DNA of 64,000 nt from NCBI RefSeq assembly GCF_009870125.1, contig NC_046683.1, positions 62,759,869 through 62,823,868 of the forward strand, written 5' to 3'. The position numbers and the translations under genes are program-made. Below, in pieces: positions 1-10,099 of the stretch. The first letter of the stretch is position 1, and every line of letters begins with the position of its first letter. This DNA comes from Drosophila pseudoobscura. Its lineage: Eukaryota > Arthropoda > Insecta > Diptera > Drosophilidae. The notes beneath the pieces are model-generated. The model saw nothing but the letters and a program-made list of their open reading frames with translations, did not search any database and was not told the DNA's origin.

Positions 1-3000
1 GTGCTGTAAGCGGAATCTGCGCTGAGAATCAACGACTCCTGAGCATGGCCAGACAGGGAAATTTCCAAGGACTTAGAGCACGTCACACCCATAGTGCCAC
101 AAAGGACATTCTGTATGGTTATGCTGAAGCCATCGCCATTTTCGAAGACGCCTTTGGCGAGAACATAGTCGCAGGCTCCCTGGAAGTCAAAGTCGTGGCC
201 ATCGAAGGTGGAGAAGTGCGAATCACCCCAGACGCTGCAGGTGGACTCGCAGCCGTTCTCTGAGCACTTCCAGTTACCAGCCTGGCACACGCACAGGTTG
301 CAATCCTCCTTGATCTTCTCGCCGTCGTCGTAGCTCTTGCCGGCGTGGTGGCACGAGCAGTTGGTGGGCAGCACACAGGCTAGGCGGGAGGTGTCATACA
401 CATACCCCTCCATGCAGACACAGCCGGGCAGACACTCTGTGGAATCCGCCACATACTTGTCCATGTTCTTGCAGGTCTTCGGCTCCTTGGGGGCGCACTT
501 TGTGAACTCGGCGAATGGTTGCTTGGTACACTTGGATCGCAGCTCGGACGAGGGTGGATACTTGTCCTTGTCGCCCGGCTCGGCATCCTGACAATCCCAG
601 ACACCGTCTTGGCAGGTGCACAGATCGAGGAACTTCTCCCCGGGGCGCACCTCTTTGTAGCCCGGCCGGAAGGTCATGCCATCGAAGCTGCAATGGCACT
701 TTTGCTTGGGCACACACTCGCCCTGATCGTTGATGTACTCCCCGTGCGGACAGCGGCAACCCTCGACGCACTCCCGGTTGCAGCTTCCCTTGCTAGGCAG
801 ATCGTCGCAGGTTAGGGCACATCCATCGCCGCACTCGTCGAAGATCTGACCCATCGGACACTTAACAGCTGGGGGCAGAGGAGGGGCTCAATTCTGCAGT
901 TCGTTTTGGATGTTTATTCGGAACTTACCACACTCCTTAACCGTCATTCTCCAGCCCGTCTTTACGCCCTGCCGCATGCACTCCGTTCCGTAGGCGGACA
1001 GGATGGGGCAGAAACACTTGGACAGCTCGTCCTTGCAGGCGCAGGTGTCGTATAGACAGTCCTCGTAGAACTGTTCCGGTTCTACCATGAAGTGGCAGTC
1101 CTGGAAGATGTCCTGGAGTATCCAGTCGCAGTGCTTCTCCGCCTGAGCCTTCCGCTCCGGATTAAGCGTGCAAGGATGCGGACCCTGGTGGGTCTCTGCC
1201 TTGAACTGGCACGTGTCCTTGGTGCGCCACTTGTCTGCAAACGGTTCCACGGCGGTCTCCACATCGCCCTCGGGCGTCAGGAAGTCGTCCTGCGTATTGG
1301 AGTTGAAGGTGCCGCACAGGCCCTGTGTCTGGCCACGCCAGCTGGGCGGAGCATCGATGTATACGCGCGACACGCCGTCCCACCAGACACGAATGCCGTC
1401 GGCGAACTCCACAGTGAGAAAAGTGGAGCTGGCCCGACGGATCAATACCTCTCCCAGGCCCAACATCTTCGGCAGCTTGGCAATGGGCTTGTCATTGACA
1501 ATGGTGGTTAGCCCCTGGTCTAGTTTAATAACCGAGGGCGTGCCATCCCGTAGGACGAAGCGAATAGTCACCGATTTGGTGCAGGACGGATCATCGGGTG
1601 CGGCAAAGCTCAAGGCCTCCGAGACGGCGCCCGAGCATGCTACGTTCTCCGCCTCCACTGACATGTTCGGGGTCTTCAGCAAATGGTACGAGCACTTTCC
1701 CATGAAGTCGTAGCGCTTCCCATCGAAGGTCTGGTAATGTGGATCCCCGATGGCCCCACACCGCGCACCGCATTTGTCGTCCGTGCATCGCCACTGGCCG
1801 TTCTTACAGGTGCAGGTGTTGCAGTTCTTCTTTACCGTCGACTCTGGCTTGAACTCCTTGCCGCGCAGCGTGCAGGGACACAGCTCCCGGGTGATGCACG
1901 CGTCCTTGTATTGCACCGTGCCCTCGGGACAGAAGCAGCCCTCGTTGCAGGTGTCTCTGGTGGGAGATAGGGCCACATCCGAGTCGCAGGTGGGCTCCAC
2001 ATTGGGACCGCAAGCTTGATAGACGCGTCCAAAGCCGCAGCTAATGGCTGAAAATGTAGTTGGAGATGCAAGGGACTTTTCTAAATCGCATCCATCTTCC
2101 ACACTTACGACAAATCTCCAGATTGCGCCAGCCATGCTCCAGCTTGATGCCCTTGAAGGCACACTCTTTGGCCAGCATGGCAATCGCATCGCAGTTGCAG
2201 CTTTCCGGATGCTCCCGATTGGCGCAGTTGCAGTAGTCGGCCATGCAGGTGCGTATCAGGGCCTCGTAGTTGAACGGTTTGATGCAGTCGCCCAGCTTTT
2301 CGTTAGCCAGGAGACGCTCACAAACAGACACCGCCTTCTGCAGCCTGCTCTGTTCGCAGGATTCCATTCCAAAGTCCAGCTCGGCGCTGTTCTCCACGAG
2401 GCACATCTCACTGCGATCCTGGACGCGCCAGGCATCGGCGAATGCCTTGACAGTCTCCACTTTCTTGCCCGTCCGGGACACAAAGTCGGTGTTGGAATCG
2501 CCATCGAGGGACCCGCACAAACCACCCACTTTGCCCCACATCTGAGGTCCGGCCTGCACGGAGACATACTGATGGTGGTCCCAGTCGAGTTTAAGGCCAA
2601 CCGACTCGAGATCGATCTGCACATGCTGTGCAACGGGCATCACCTTCATGCCCATCACTTGGACGGACATGGGCAGCTTCTTGATGGGTGTGGACAGCTG
2701 AATGGTTCCATCTAAAGGAGATATCTATGTAGATAATGGTTTACGCATCGCAGACTGGACCCTTACTCAAATTCTCGAAGGTGTAGAGCACGGACTGCCA
2801 GAGAACCTTCAAGGAGTGGGCACAGCCATAGCCGGAACCGTAGGGACATGCCTTCAGTATGATGTCAAAGGTTCCCGACACTTTGTCCGTTATCAGCGTG
2901 TGCGAGCAAGACAATGGTGCCCTGCAGGGAAGCAATGTTTATTACCCAGCGACATCTTCGGATTAAAATAGACTCACTTGAACACCAAACCATCAAAGGT

Positions 3001-5601
3001 TTTCATATTAATGCCTCCCCAAGTGGTGCAGAGAGCAGGTCTCGGTGTCTTGTCAATAACCACATCCAACTCGCTGCTCTGGTACAAGGAATACCTGCCT
3101 GGGGTCACCACAGTCTCCTCCGATGACCACCATTCCTGCAGATATCAGAATATCAACGAATATTAACGCAAGTAAACGTTTAACATACGCTTCTTCGCTC
3201 CAGGTCCCTGTACTTGGCCAGCAGGGCTAGCAGCTTCTCACGCTCGGTCCGGATCTCGTACGCCATCTCACCGCTAAAGCCGCCGTGATAGACGCGTCCT
3301 GCCTGCTGCGTCACCTTCTGCGTGGATGTGCTGGAGCGGATGGTGTACCCAGGAGCTGTGTAGAATAAAAGCCCGTTCAGAAAACATCTAAATAACAGAT
3401 AACCAGTAATCGCCGTATGACCTTATTGCCTATATACACTAGGACTGCGTCATTGTGTCTTGCCGAAGACGCAGTTTTTTAATACCCGATACTCAAAGAA
3501 CATAGAGGTATATAAACGTCTCCGACCCTATAAAGTATATATATTATTGATCAGCTTCAATAGCCGAGTCGACGTAGCCATGTCTGTCGATGCGCGCAAA
3601 ATTAAGAGATCCCCGAATAAAATATTATATATAAGATGTATCATATGCTGACACACATACTGTCTGAGTACCGGGTATAAAATTAGAGCCACCGCCCTTG
3701 CTGGCTGACAATGTTCCCGATCGTTTTACATAGGCTGATCATAGGGGAGCATTTCACTTTATTGGGTGATCTTGCTTGATCTGCCTTTATGAGTAATATC
3801 GCCTTCAAGAGTATACAAATCCATTTAGGGATACTCACGAAATATGCACTTTGGAAGTGGTGAGGGAAGATACTGTCCCTGCTGATAGTTGCACTTGTAC
3901 TCAATGTCCAAGCGTCCTTGGACTTTTAGTCCGGGCACCTGGGGGCAGTTGAAGGTGCACCGAGCCTCCTCCAGGTCATAGGCGCATTTGTAGTTGCCAT
4001 TGAAGTTGGTGTTGGTCACATTGCAGCTGGCGATGTCTAAGGAGAAGCGAAGAATTGGAAGGAGATTGGAAGAACTCTTTGGAATGGGAATACTTTGAGA
4101 CTTACTATATTGGCAATGGCCACCGCGGAACATCTTGGAGCACTGGCAAACATTGAAGCTGATGCACTGACCGCCATTCGTGCAGGCAGGGTCACAAGTG
4201 GCTAAATGGAGAAGAATTAGCCATATAATCATAAGGACTATGAAATTTACTTACGGCCACAGTCGGGGGGCTTTGACAGTCCGGTCTTTGCGTGCTTCCA
4301 CTGGCCATTGCGGCATTCTATGTTGGTTATTGCACTGCCATCGGGGAACTGGAATCCCCGCATACACTCCGCATGACAAATACTGAAAACAGGTCGAGAA
4401 TCTAGCCATCCATTCTTGCAAAACCGATACTCACTTGTTCATGCAGGCGACCTTTGAGTTCTTTGGAGCCTTGGGAAACGAAGCACACACGGACTTCTTC
4501 TGCTGGCACGCAGGTCCGTAATAGTTTTCCGGACACTGACAGACGCCCGCTGAGAGACAGATGCCATTGTTTTGACAGGGTGGCTGGCACTGAGCCTGGC
4601 AGGGAGGCACTACCGAGAAAATGGAGTTGCCTATGATCCAGCCATCGTTGCTGCAGAACATCTCCAGGACTTGTATGTCCTGGCCGAAGCTATATCCAGC
4701 TGGACAAGAGACCTTACAGCGACCATTGTGGCACTCGGAGTGCACGTTCATTGGCAGCTCCAGGGCGGAACACTTTCCGTAGGCAGCCAGAGACTGTCCG
4801 CCGTTGCCGTAAAAATTTCCTTGGTTTCTGGGTAGAAGTTTTGATGATAAGAGATAAGGATCATTGATGAAGGTGATCCGCCTATGAACTCACCCCTTTC
4901 CAAAGACTCCAAATAATTTGTTTACCAAGGCCCCTCTGAAGCAAGAGTGCATATCAACGGATATTCAAAGAACCAATTGGTGCTTCAACTTACCCATAAC
5001 CTCCAGCACTGGCCGAGGTCTTGATGCCACCACCGTATTCTGCACCTCCTCCACCAGATCCGGCATAACTGTACCGAGCGCTATAATTATTATATAATTA
5101 GCTCTGAACTTGGGCGCACTTATCTAGCTTCCTTCCGATTTATCGTTACCTCACTGCGGGTGCATTCCGAAGAGAGAAGCTTATGTGGCGCTCGTCGCGC
5201 CCGACTTCGTTATCGACGGCATCCGGTACGGCCTGGACGAGGGGGCTAAATTTGCGAATATTCAAGATAACCATTAAAGCTTAGCGCAATTTTAATACGA
5301 CTTTAAAATTTTTGGCATTGTAATAAAAAAAAAATTGAACTTTCTTGAGATGGATTTATGGGTCAAGCACTCAAGGAAATTTGAAGCTGCAGTCAAATAG
5401 GACTATCCAAACGAGTCGTAGTTGGAAGGCTTTCCATAAATTTCTTCTTCATTGGTTCACAGTTCTAATGGATCTTAGCTGACCATCCACTCACTTTATA
5501 TCCTCGTCATCCTCATCGTTCATCACTAGATCTCCTTCCTCGCCCCACACATGGCTAATAAGGAGCAGCCACACGGACAAAAATATCACTTTCTTTGCCA
5601 T
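1..5601 (-). CDS. Hml: Hemolectin-like multidomain VWD/C8/TIL clotting protein, 5' part (C-terminus beyond the left edge)
   Basis: Fourteen coding exons read by eye on the minus strand: 5601..5495, 5245..5150, 5080..4994, 4935..4894, 4827..4435, 4382..4255, 4201..4106, 4036..3839, 3355..3189, 3135..2978, 2921..2767, 2711..2109, 2040..929, 868..<1, about 1400 codons inside the window. The start ATG opens a signal peptide (MAKKVIFLSVWLLLISHVWG) followed by an acidic and then a Gly/Tyr-rich linker. Next come Cys-rich sushi/EGF-like modules (for example CQPPCQNNGICLSAGVCQC and CDPACTNGGQCISFNVCQC). The first VWD has the TWGGINMKTFDG signature, then a C8 and a TIL module. A second VWD (GDPHYQTFDGKRYDF) with C8 and TIL modules follows, and a third VWD (WGDSHFSTFDG) begins just before the edge. 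This order fits Drosophila hemolectin, a secreted hemocyte clotting protein. Another VWF-domain protein is the alternative. The intron 3838..3356 carries a DINE-1 fragment. Confidence 0.8.
3470..3690. mobile_element. DINE-1 / INE-1-type (Helitron-like) fragment in a hemolectin intron
   Basis: The stretch from 'aatacccgatactc' to 'gtaccgggtataaaa' contains the typical internal block of the Drosophila interspersed element: 'gtctccgaccctataaagta', 'gatcagcttcaatagccgag' and 'tagccatgtctgtc'. It is short, has no coding capacity, and lies wholly inside the intron between hemolectin coding exons 8 and 9. Non-autonomous and probably old. Family recognition is from memory of the INE-1 consensus. Confidence 0.75.
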
Positions 5602-5841
5602 TCTGGCAGGACTATTCCAGCTTGTAGTTGAGGAACTTTCGACTATTAGCACTGGTAATCCATTATTTCCAGGACAATGGGACTGTTCAATCGTATGTCC
5701 TTTGAGTCCTTTGGGACTTTTTCTCAGTTGAACACTTATTCAGTCGACACTAGCTATTCGCTTTTGCAGATTTCCACGAAACTTGAAGACTTCCAGGCAA
5801 CTCCGCGATCGCGACTAATGATGCCAGTGGCTCGGGAGCGC

Positions 5842-5849
5842 CTTTTATA
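5842..5849 (-). promoter_or_regulatory. TATA box of the hemolectin-like gene
   Basis: Minus-strand TATAAAAG, followed 30 bp downstream by an initiator-like TCATTA whose A is at 5819. The predicted 5' UTR to the ATG at 5601 is about 218 nt. The spacing is right for a focused RNA polymerase II promoter. No clear DPE is visible. Confidence 0.7.
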
Positions 5850-8119
5850 GTCCCGATGCCCACGCCAATCTCCATTTTGATGGCGGGCTTATCAAAGAGC
5901 TTCGGATTTCTGGGGCAAGCCCACCACTTTATCCGGAATGCGCAAAAAATTCACTTTTCTTCAGCTTATCGATGCTGGGACTGTTAGAAATAGCATTGCG
6001 AATGTATCAGAACTATGCCAAGTTGAGGCAGAGGCTGAGGCCAATGCCTGGCTGATAATGCCACTTCCTGTTGCCTATGTCATAACTATACCACCAGTCC
6101 AGAGACTGTAAGTCTCTTGTTACGTCGCCATTCTATTTATCAGGCAAGTGAAAATTATGAATGGAATACGTACTATTACGCAAAAACTGAGCTTGAACTT
6201 GAATAGTTGCACGAGAAGAGATTAAACTACAACCCGTCATTTGCCGGCATTTTCATTCTTTACTAGATATCTTAACGGCTCATTATTTGGCCGTTAAGTT
6301 TACATAACTCGGCGGTGCAATAAATATGAAACACTCCATGTGCGATTCATTCAATAAGGAACAAACGAAGAATAAATTACAAGTCCAGAAATATCGTAGT
6401 TGATACTTTATAATAAACCATAAAACAGCCTCATAATAAATCAGGATCCTTTACAAGACAGAGTCCGACGCCGTCAAGCACCTGGAAGTTATCTTCGATG
6501 CGAATGATCCAGGCCGCGTCGTAAGTGTGCTGATCTAGGAAAATCCCACAGCATTAACGTCCTACGTATGGCTAGTCAGCGTACGTATGGCGTCAATATC
6601 GTGCATAAATTAATGCATTTTCCACACATTTTTTTGTTTAAACGAGAAGAGCTTAGTTTGAATACGATTTTACAATCTATAACTATCGGTTCTATCGAAG
6701 AAGTGCCATCACGAGAATAAAATGCACTTGCCATAAAAAGACGCTAGGTGCAACATTCAGCATACCCTGGGAAGAGGATTGTATAGAATTGAGGAAATCT
6801 TTGTCATCGCAGGCTCCAATGAATGCAAAAACTAGTCAGTCTCTGTTTTAAAGCCATCTCAAAGAAATTGTGCAGCTTATTGTTTTGTTACAGGACCAAG
6901 AACAGGTATCGGGATCAAGATATGTATACAGGAAACTAATCAAATGCATAAACAGGTCAAGAACAATTCAATCTAATAAGTTCATTATTAATTACGATTT
7001 TTTTTTTTTTGCCTTTTTTAGACGCAATACAATAAAAGGAAGTATTTAAAATGAGCCAGTCAAGTAGAAAATGTATTCATTAATCGAATAAAATGTGGGC
7101 AGGGCTGAGGGTTCTATCTAGCTAGTAATATTTAACGGAATATCAAAGTCAAGGAATACGAACGATTCAATTTAGTTTATGCGGCTGTTGGAGCAAATTG
7201 CCTTGTTCGTGTGCCTATACTGGCTTCAAACAGAAAATCAAGATTCGCATAAACAGGGCACTCGGCTCAAAATCACCGCTGTTCCACGGCAGTGACTTTT
7301 TCCGCCTGTGCCGTGCTTCCTTCACCCTGTCTTCGCATTTACAGTTAAAGTATAGGCGCTCAGTATGCAGCTGCCATGCCACGAAACCGCGTCTCTCTCC
7401 TCTCTCACCAACAAGCTTTATACAGTTAAGTACGGCCTGGACAGCGTCTCGTGGTATTTGGCCGATGCTGCGTCCCCCTTCCCCTAAAAGCCCCACCGCC
7501 TAGACAGCTGAGACTGACCGTCCCCCGTCGGATTAATAAAATATAATATAAATGTGTTTATATATAATAAGTGTTTATTGGTGGCCTGCTGACCTGCAGG
7601 GTCTGCCGGGGAGGCTTGTTGAGCTGCAGGGGAGCTGAAGGCGACACCAGTGGTGCTGCATACCCCATATATGAAATATTTAAAATTTTCGAAAATGTAT
7701 TTTACGGAACTTTTTTTGAGTAGTGCGACACATCGAAATTGAGAGCGGTTCAGTTAATTTTGTGCATGGGAAAACACTGATGAGTCATGAACAGGAAAAG
7801 TGAGAGCATGAATGAATATGAAATAATAGAGGACTAAGATACGCGGCTAATTTATCAACAGCTACCAAGAACGACACTCCCATATATGTAATTAATTTTC
7901 CATTGCATCTGAAATCTAATAACGATCGAAAGTTACATAATCCAATTCCATCAAGCCAATCGAAAACATTTTAAAGTAAAATGGTCGTTTATTTAAATTT
8001 TACAATGCCTATCTTGCTTTTTAGACAAGGATTATCACAGCCCATTGGAGGTGGTGGCTTATGTATGCTATTGTTGTCTAGGTTTAGTGGGAAGATTGCA
8101 AGATTCCGAGGTGCGAATG
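5850..8119. other. Intergenic region between the hemolectin-like gene and Gpn2
   Basis: AT-rich and non-coding for the most part. Three items stand out: an exon-like stretch at 6445..6520, a diverged repeat at about 6990-7150 that is related to 36.6-36.77 kb, and a GC-richer block at 7190-7660. I do not recognise that block; its longest reading frames look spurious. The Gpn2 3' UTR should lie in the last 100-150 bases. Confidence 0.6.
6990..7150 (+). repeat. Dispersed repeat, copy C (matches 36.60-36.77 kb)
   Basis: Shares collinear blocks with 36692-36760, including 'attaatcg', 'gctgagggt' and 'gtaatattta' with similar spacing, in the same orientation. Upstream T-runs and an 'aataaaa' block extend the match more weakly. 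It lies downstream of the 3' end of Gpn2. See the finding on the possible vanished Gpn2 locus. Confidence 0.6.
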
Positions 8120-9067
8120 CTACTCCACATATGGTTGAACGTCGTTCTGCTGGCGCACAGCCTCAGACTCGGCTCCGACGGCACAGGCCAGCAGAGAGTT
8201 GACCGTCTGCTCCTCTCCAGCCTTATAAACATAGCCGTTGGCCTTATCGATGTGATTGCGTAGCCGCAGCATGCTGTCCGTGCTGAAGGCGTCTAGCAGT
8301 TGGAAAGAGACCAGGGCATAATCCTCCACCATGGAGCAGATGGCCTCGTTGAGTTTCTGGTACTTGCGCATGGTAGGGTCGTCGTCCAGCTTCTCCAGCA
8401 GATACTTCAAATCCAGCACGTCCGTGTAGTAGTCCACATTGAAGTGTAGCTTCGACTCGTGCTTCCGCAGCAGGTCCGCCTTGGACAGGACATTTACATG
8501 CGGTAAGCTCATCCTCATCATGGTGTTGAGTGCCATCAGCAAGGTGGCAATGAACTTGGCTGGCTCCGAGCAGTAGTGCGAGTCGATGAGATTCACTGTG
8601 ACCAGGCTGTAACGCTCCCGCTCCAGGCGCTCGAACACCCGCGCCATGGCATTGTGATGTGTGTACAGCTCTATCTGTCCGGGACAGTCGAACAGGAAGT
8701 AGTTGTGGGTGGCGCTGAGTTTTCGCAGTGCCGGCAACAACCAATCCTCAATGTGCTTCTCCAAGTACTCGGCGCAGTGCATCAGTGCTCCATTGGGCCC
8801 CAATTGCAGGTGCTCCATGCAATCCTCAACGGTTATCAGCTCCATTACATTGATGACCGGCTCGTAGGACATGTTGTCATTGGCGGGATCCAAATTGACG
8901 ACGCCAACCTGCCGGCCCAGCTCGCGGTAGAACTTGTACGCCTCATTACAGTAGGTTGTCTTGCCAGAGCCAGGGGGGCCTATTATCAGCTGCCCATAGC
9001 GAGGATTCTCCACTTTTGCTTGCGTTTGAAAACGTTGCAACATTTTTGTCGTCAACATAAATGTCAT
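8120..9067 (-). CDS. Gpn2: GPN-loop GTPase 2
   Basis: Intronless 315-codon frame, close to the roughly 310 residues of GPN2 in other animals. Visible motifs in order: Walker A GPPGSGKTTY near residue 30, the GPN loop in LGPNGALMHCAEYLE near residue 93, the G3 motif DCPGQIELYTHH, and a G4-like LSKADLL. GPN GTPases act as dimers in cytoplasmic assembly and nuclear import of RNA polymerases; the role here is inferred from the family. The frame opens with three possible Met codons (residues 1, 4 and 9). MLQRFQTQAKVENPRYGQLIIG may be the truer N-terminus, because the homologous repeat at 36.8 kb begins right at the upstream Met. It is divergent with flr. The promoter side carries Motif 6 and a near Motif 1. 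Confidence 0.93.
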   Translation of the reverse strand: MTFMLTTKMLQRFQTQAKVENPRYGQLIIGPPGSGKTTYCNEAYKFYRELGRQVGVVNLDPANDNMSYEPVINVMELITVEDCMEHLQLGPNGALMHCAEYLEKHIEDWLLPALRKLSATHNYFLFDCPGQIELYTHHNAMARVFERLERERYSLVTVNLIDSHYCSEPAKFIATLLMALNTMMRMSLPHVNVLSKADLLRKHESKLHFNVDYYTDVLDLKYLLEKLDDDPTMRKYQKLNEAICSMVEDYALVSFQLLDAFSTDSMLRLRNHIDKANGYVYKAGEEQTVNSLLACAVGAESEAVRQQNDVQPYVE

Positions 9068-9290
9068 GGACAGAAAACGATTAACCCATTAAAGACCGTG
9101 GTTATTAAAAAACACTCCACGAAGATGATGAAACTTAAATAATTTGAGTGCTGCCTTTTTTTCGAAAAGAGAAAAGATCTAGAAGAAGAATTTACATACC
9201 GTATTATATTCCGCGGTTTAACTCAAGTTCTTCACCTGCTTAAATTTAAGGGGCTTCAGTGGGTAAAATTCGTTCAATCGTCATGAACGA
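9062..9290 (+). repeat. Dispersed repeat, copy A, over the Gpn2 5' flank (matches 36.79-37.03 kb)
   Basis: By eye it aligns collinearly with 36790-37030 over about 230 bases. The strongest block, about 24 bases with one or two differences, is 'aaagatctagaagaagaatt' (from 9173) against 'aaagatctacaagaagaatt' (from 36919). Other shared blocks are 'ccac-gaa.at.atgaaa', 'aataattt', and 'ggggctt-agtggg'. The match starts almost exactly at the first possible Gpn2 start codon and ends before the core promoter motifs. Confidence 0.65.
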
Positions 9291-9301
9291 AACGCTAGCA
9301 C

Positions 9302-9350
9302 TAGGGTGACCGTTTACGATATATTTATATATATACTTTTCGGTATATTT
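9302..9350. promoter_or_regulatory. Gpn2 core promoter elements (Motif 1-like, Motif 6)
   Basis: Minus-strand CGGTCACCCTA at 9312..9302 matches the Drosophila Motif 1 consensus YGGTCACACTR with one mismatch. Plus-strand TTCGGTATATTT at 9339..9350 is an exact Motif 6 (KTYRGTATWTTT). Such pairs mark housekeeping promoters and fit the position 240-280 bp upstream of the Gpn2 ATG. Confidence 0.6.
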
Positions 9351-9971
9351 TGACATTGAAATTTAAGTTTGACAACTTTCATGACTTATCGCTATAAAAT
9401 GGTATATTTAACTATTTTACTAGTATAAATTAATATATTTTGATATATTACACTATAGTTAAATATCACGCTAAAATATAATGTTATTAAAATTAGCTCA
9501 GACAACGCTCAGCGTAATTCCATTGCCTGCTTCCAAATACATGAGACAAATTTTTCCAGTGTAAATTGTATCAAAACCAATATGAAATATATATTTAAGA
9601 ATACAAATATTTAAAAAGATTTGCGTTTCCAAAATGACCAGAAGAGTAACAGTGATAACGACTAATACATATAGTGATTAGTGCAAACGGTGATCCGTCT
9701 TATATTATTGAGACTGTACTTAATAAAGAACAATATTATTGTGTATCATTAAGACTAAGCAAAAAACGAAAGTGTTACAATTTTGGGTCATCCTCATAAA
9801 TAGCGGAATAACTTTAGTAGCTTTATATGATTTTATATATTTTTATATTTAGTTCATTATTAAGAGATCAACAAAAGGTACATTTATGTAAGGGTTGTTT
9901 CTTTTTTATTAGGAAAAACTAAATTTTTCGTAAGTATATTTACGGCATATTTTTAAAATGAGACGGTATAT

Positions 9972-10013
9972 TTCGGTATATTTCTGAGTGTCAGACCGTA
10001 TATCTTATCGATA
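9972..10013 (+). promoter_or_regulatory. flr core promoter: Motif 6 and DRE
   Basis: TTCGGTATATTT at 9972..9983 is an exact Motif 6 and TATCGATA at 10006..10013 is a perfect DRE, both 85-130 bp before the flr ATG. The combination is typical of broadly expressed fly genes. The 9351-9960 interval before it is AT-rich with no other feature I can name. Confidence 0.75.
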
Positions 10014-10099
10014 GATCCGTGTTTTCATTTCTGATTCCATTTTTTGAAACAAAGTCTACGTCTACCAATTAAACTTAAGCACAAAGTTATACACCCGCA

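Noticed and set aside
888-2715. Several long plus-strand frames opposite the hemolectin exons (for example 2044..2715, 223 codons)
   Set aside because: They are antisense to strongly conserved VWD/C8/TIL coding exons and have no domain of their own.
7198-7503. Opposed frames of 101 and 93 codons in the GC-richer block upstream of Gpn2
   Set aside because: Neither strand shows a recognisable motif, splice pattern or promoter. The block may be an old repeat, but I cannot assign a family.
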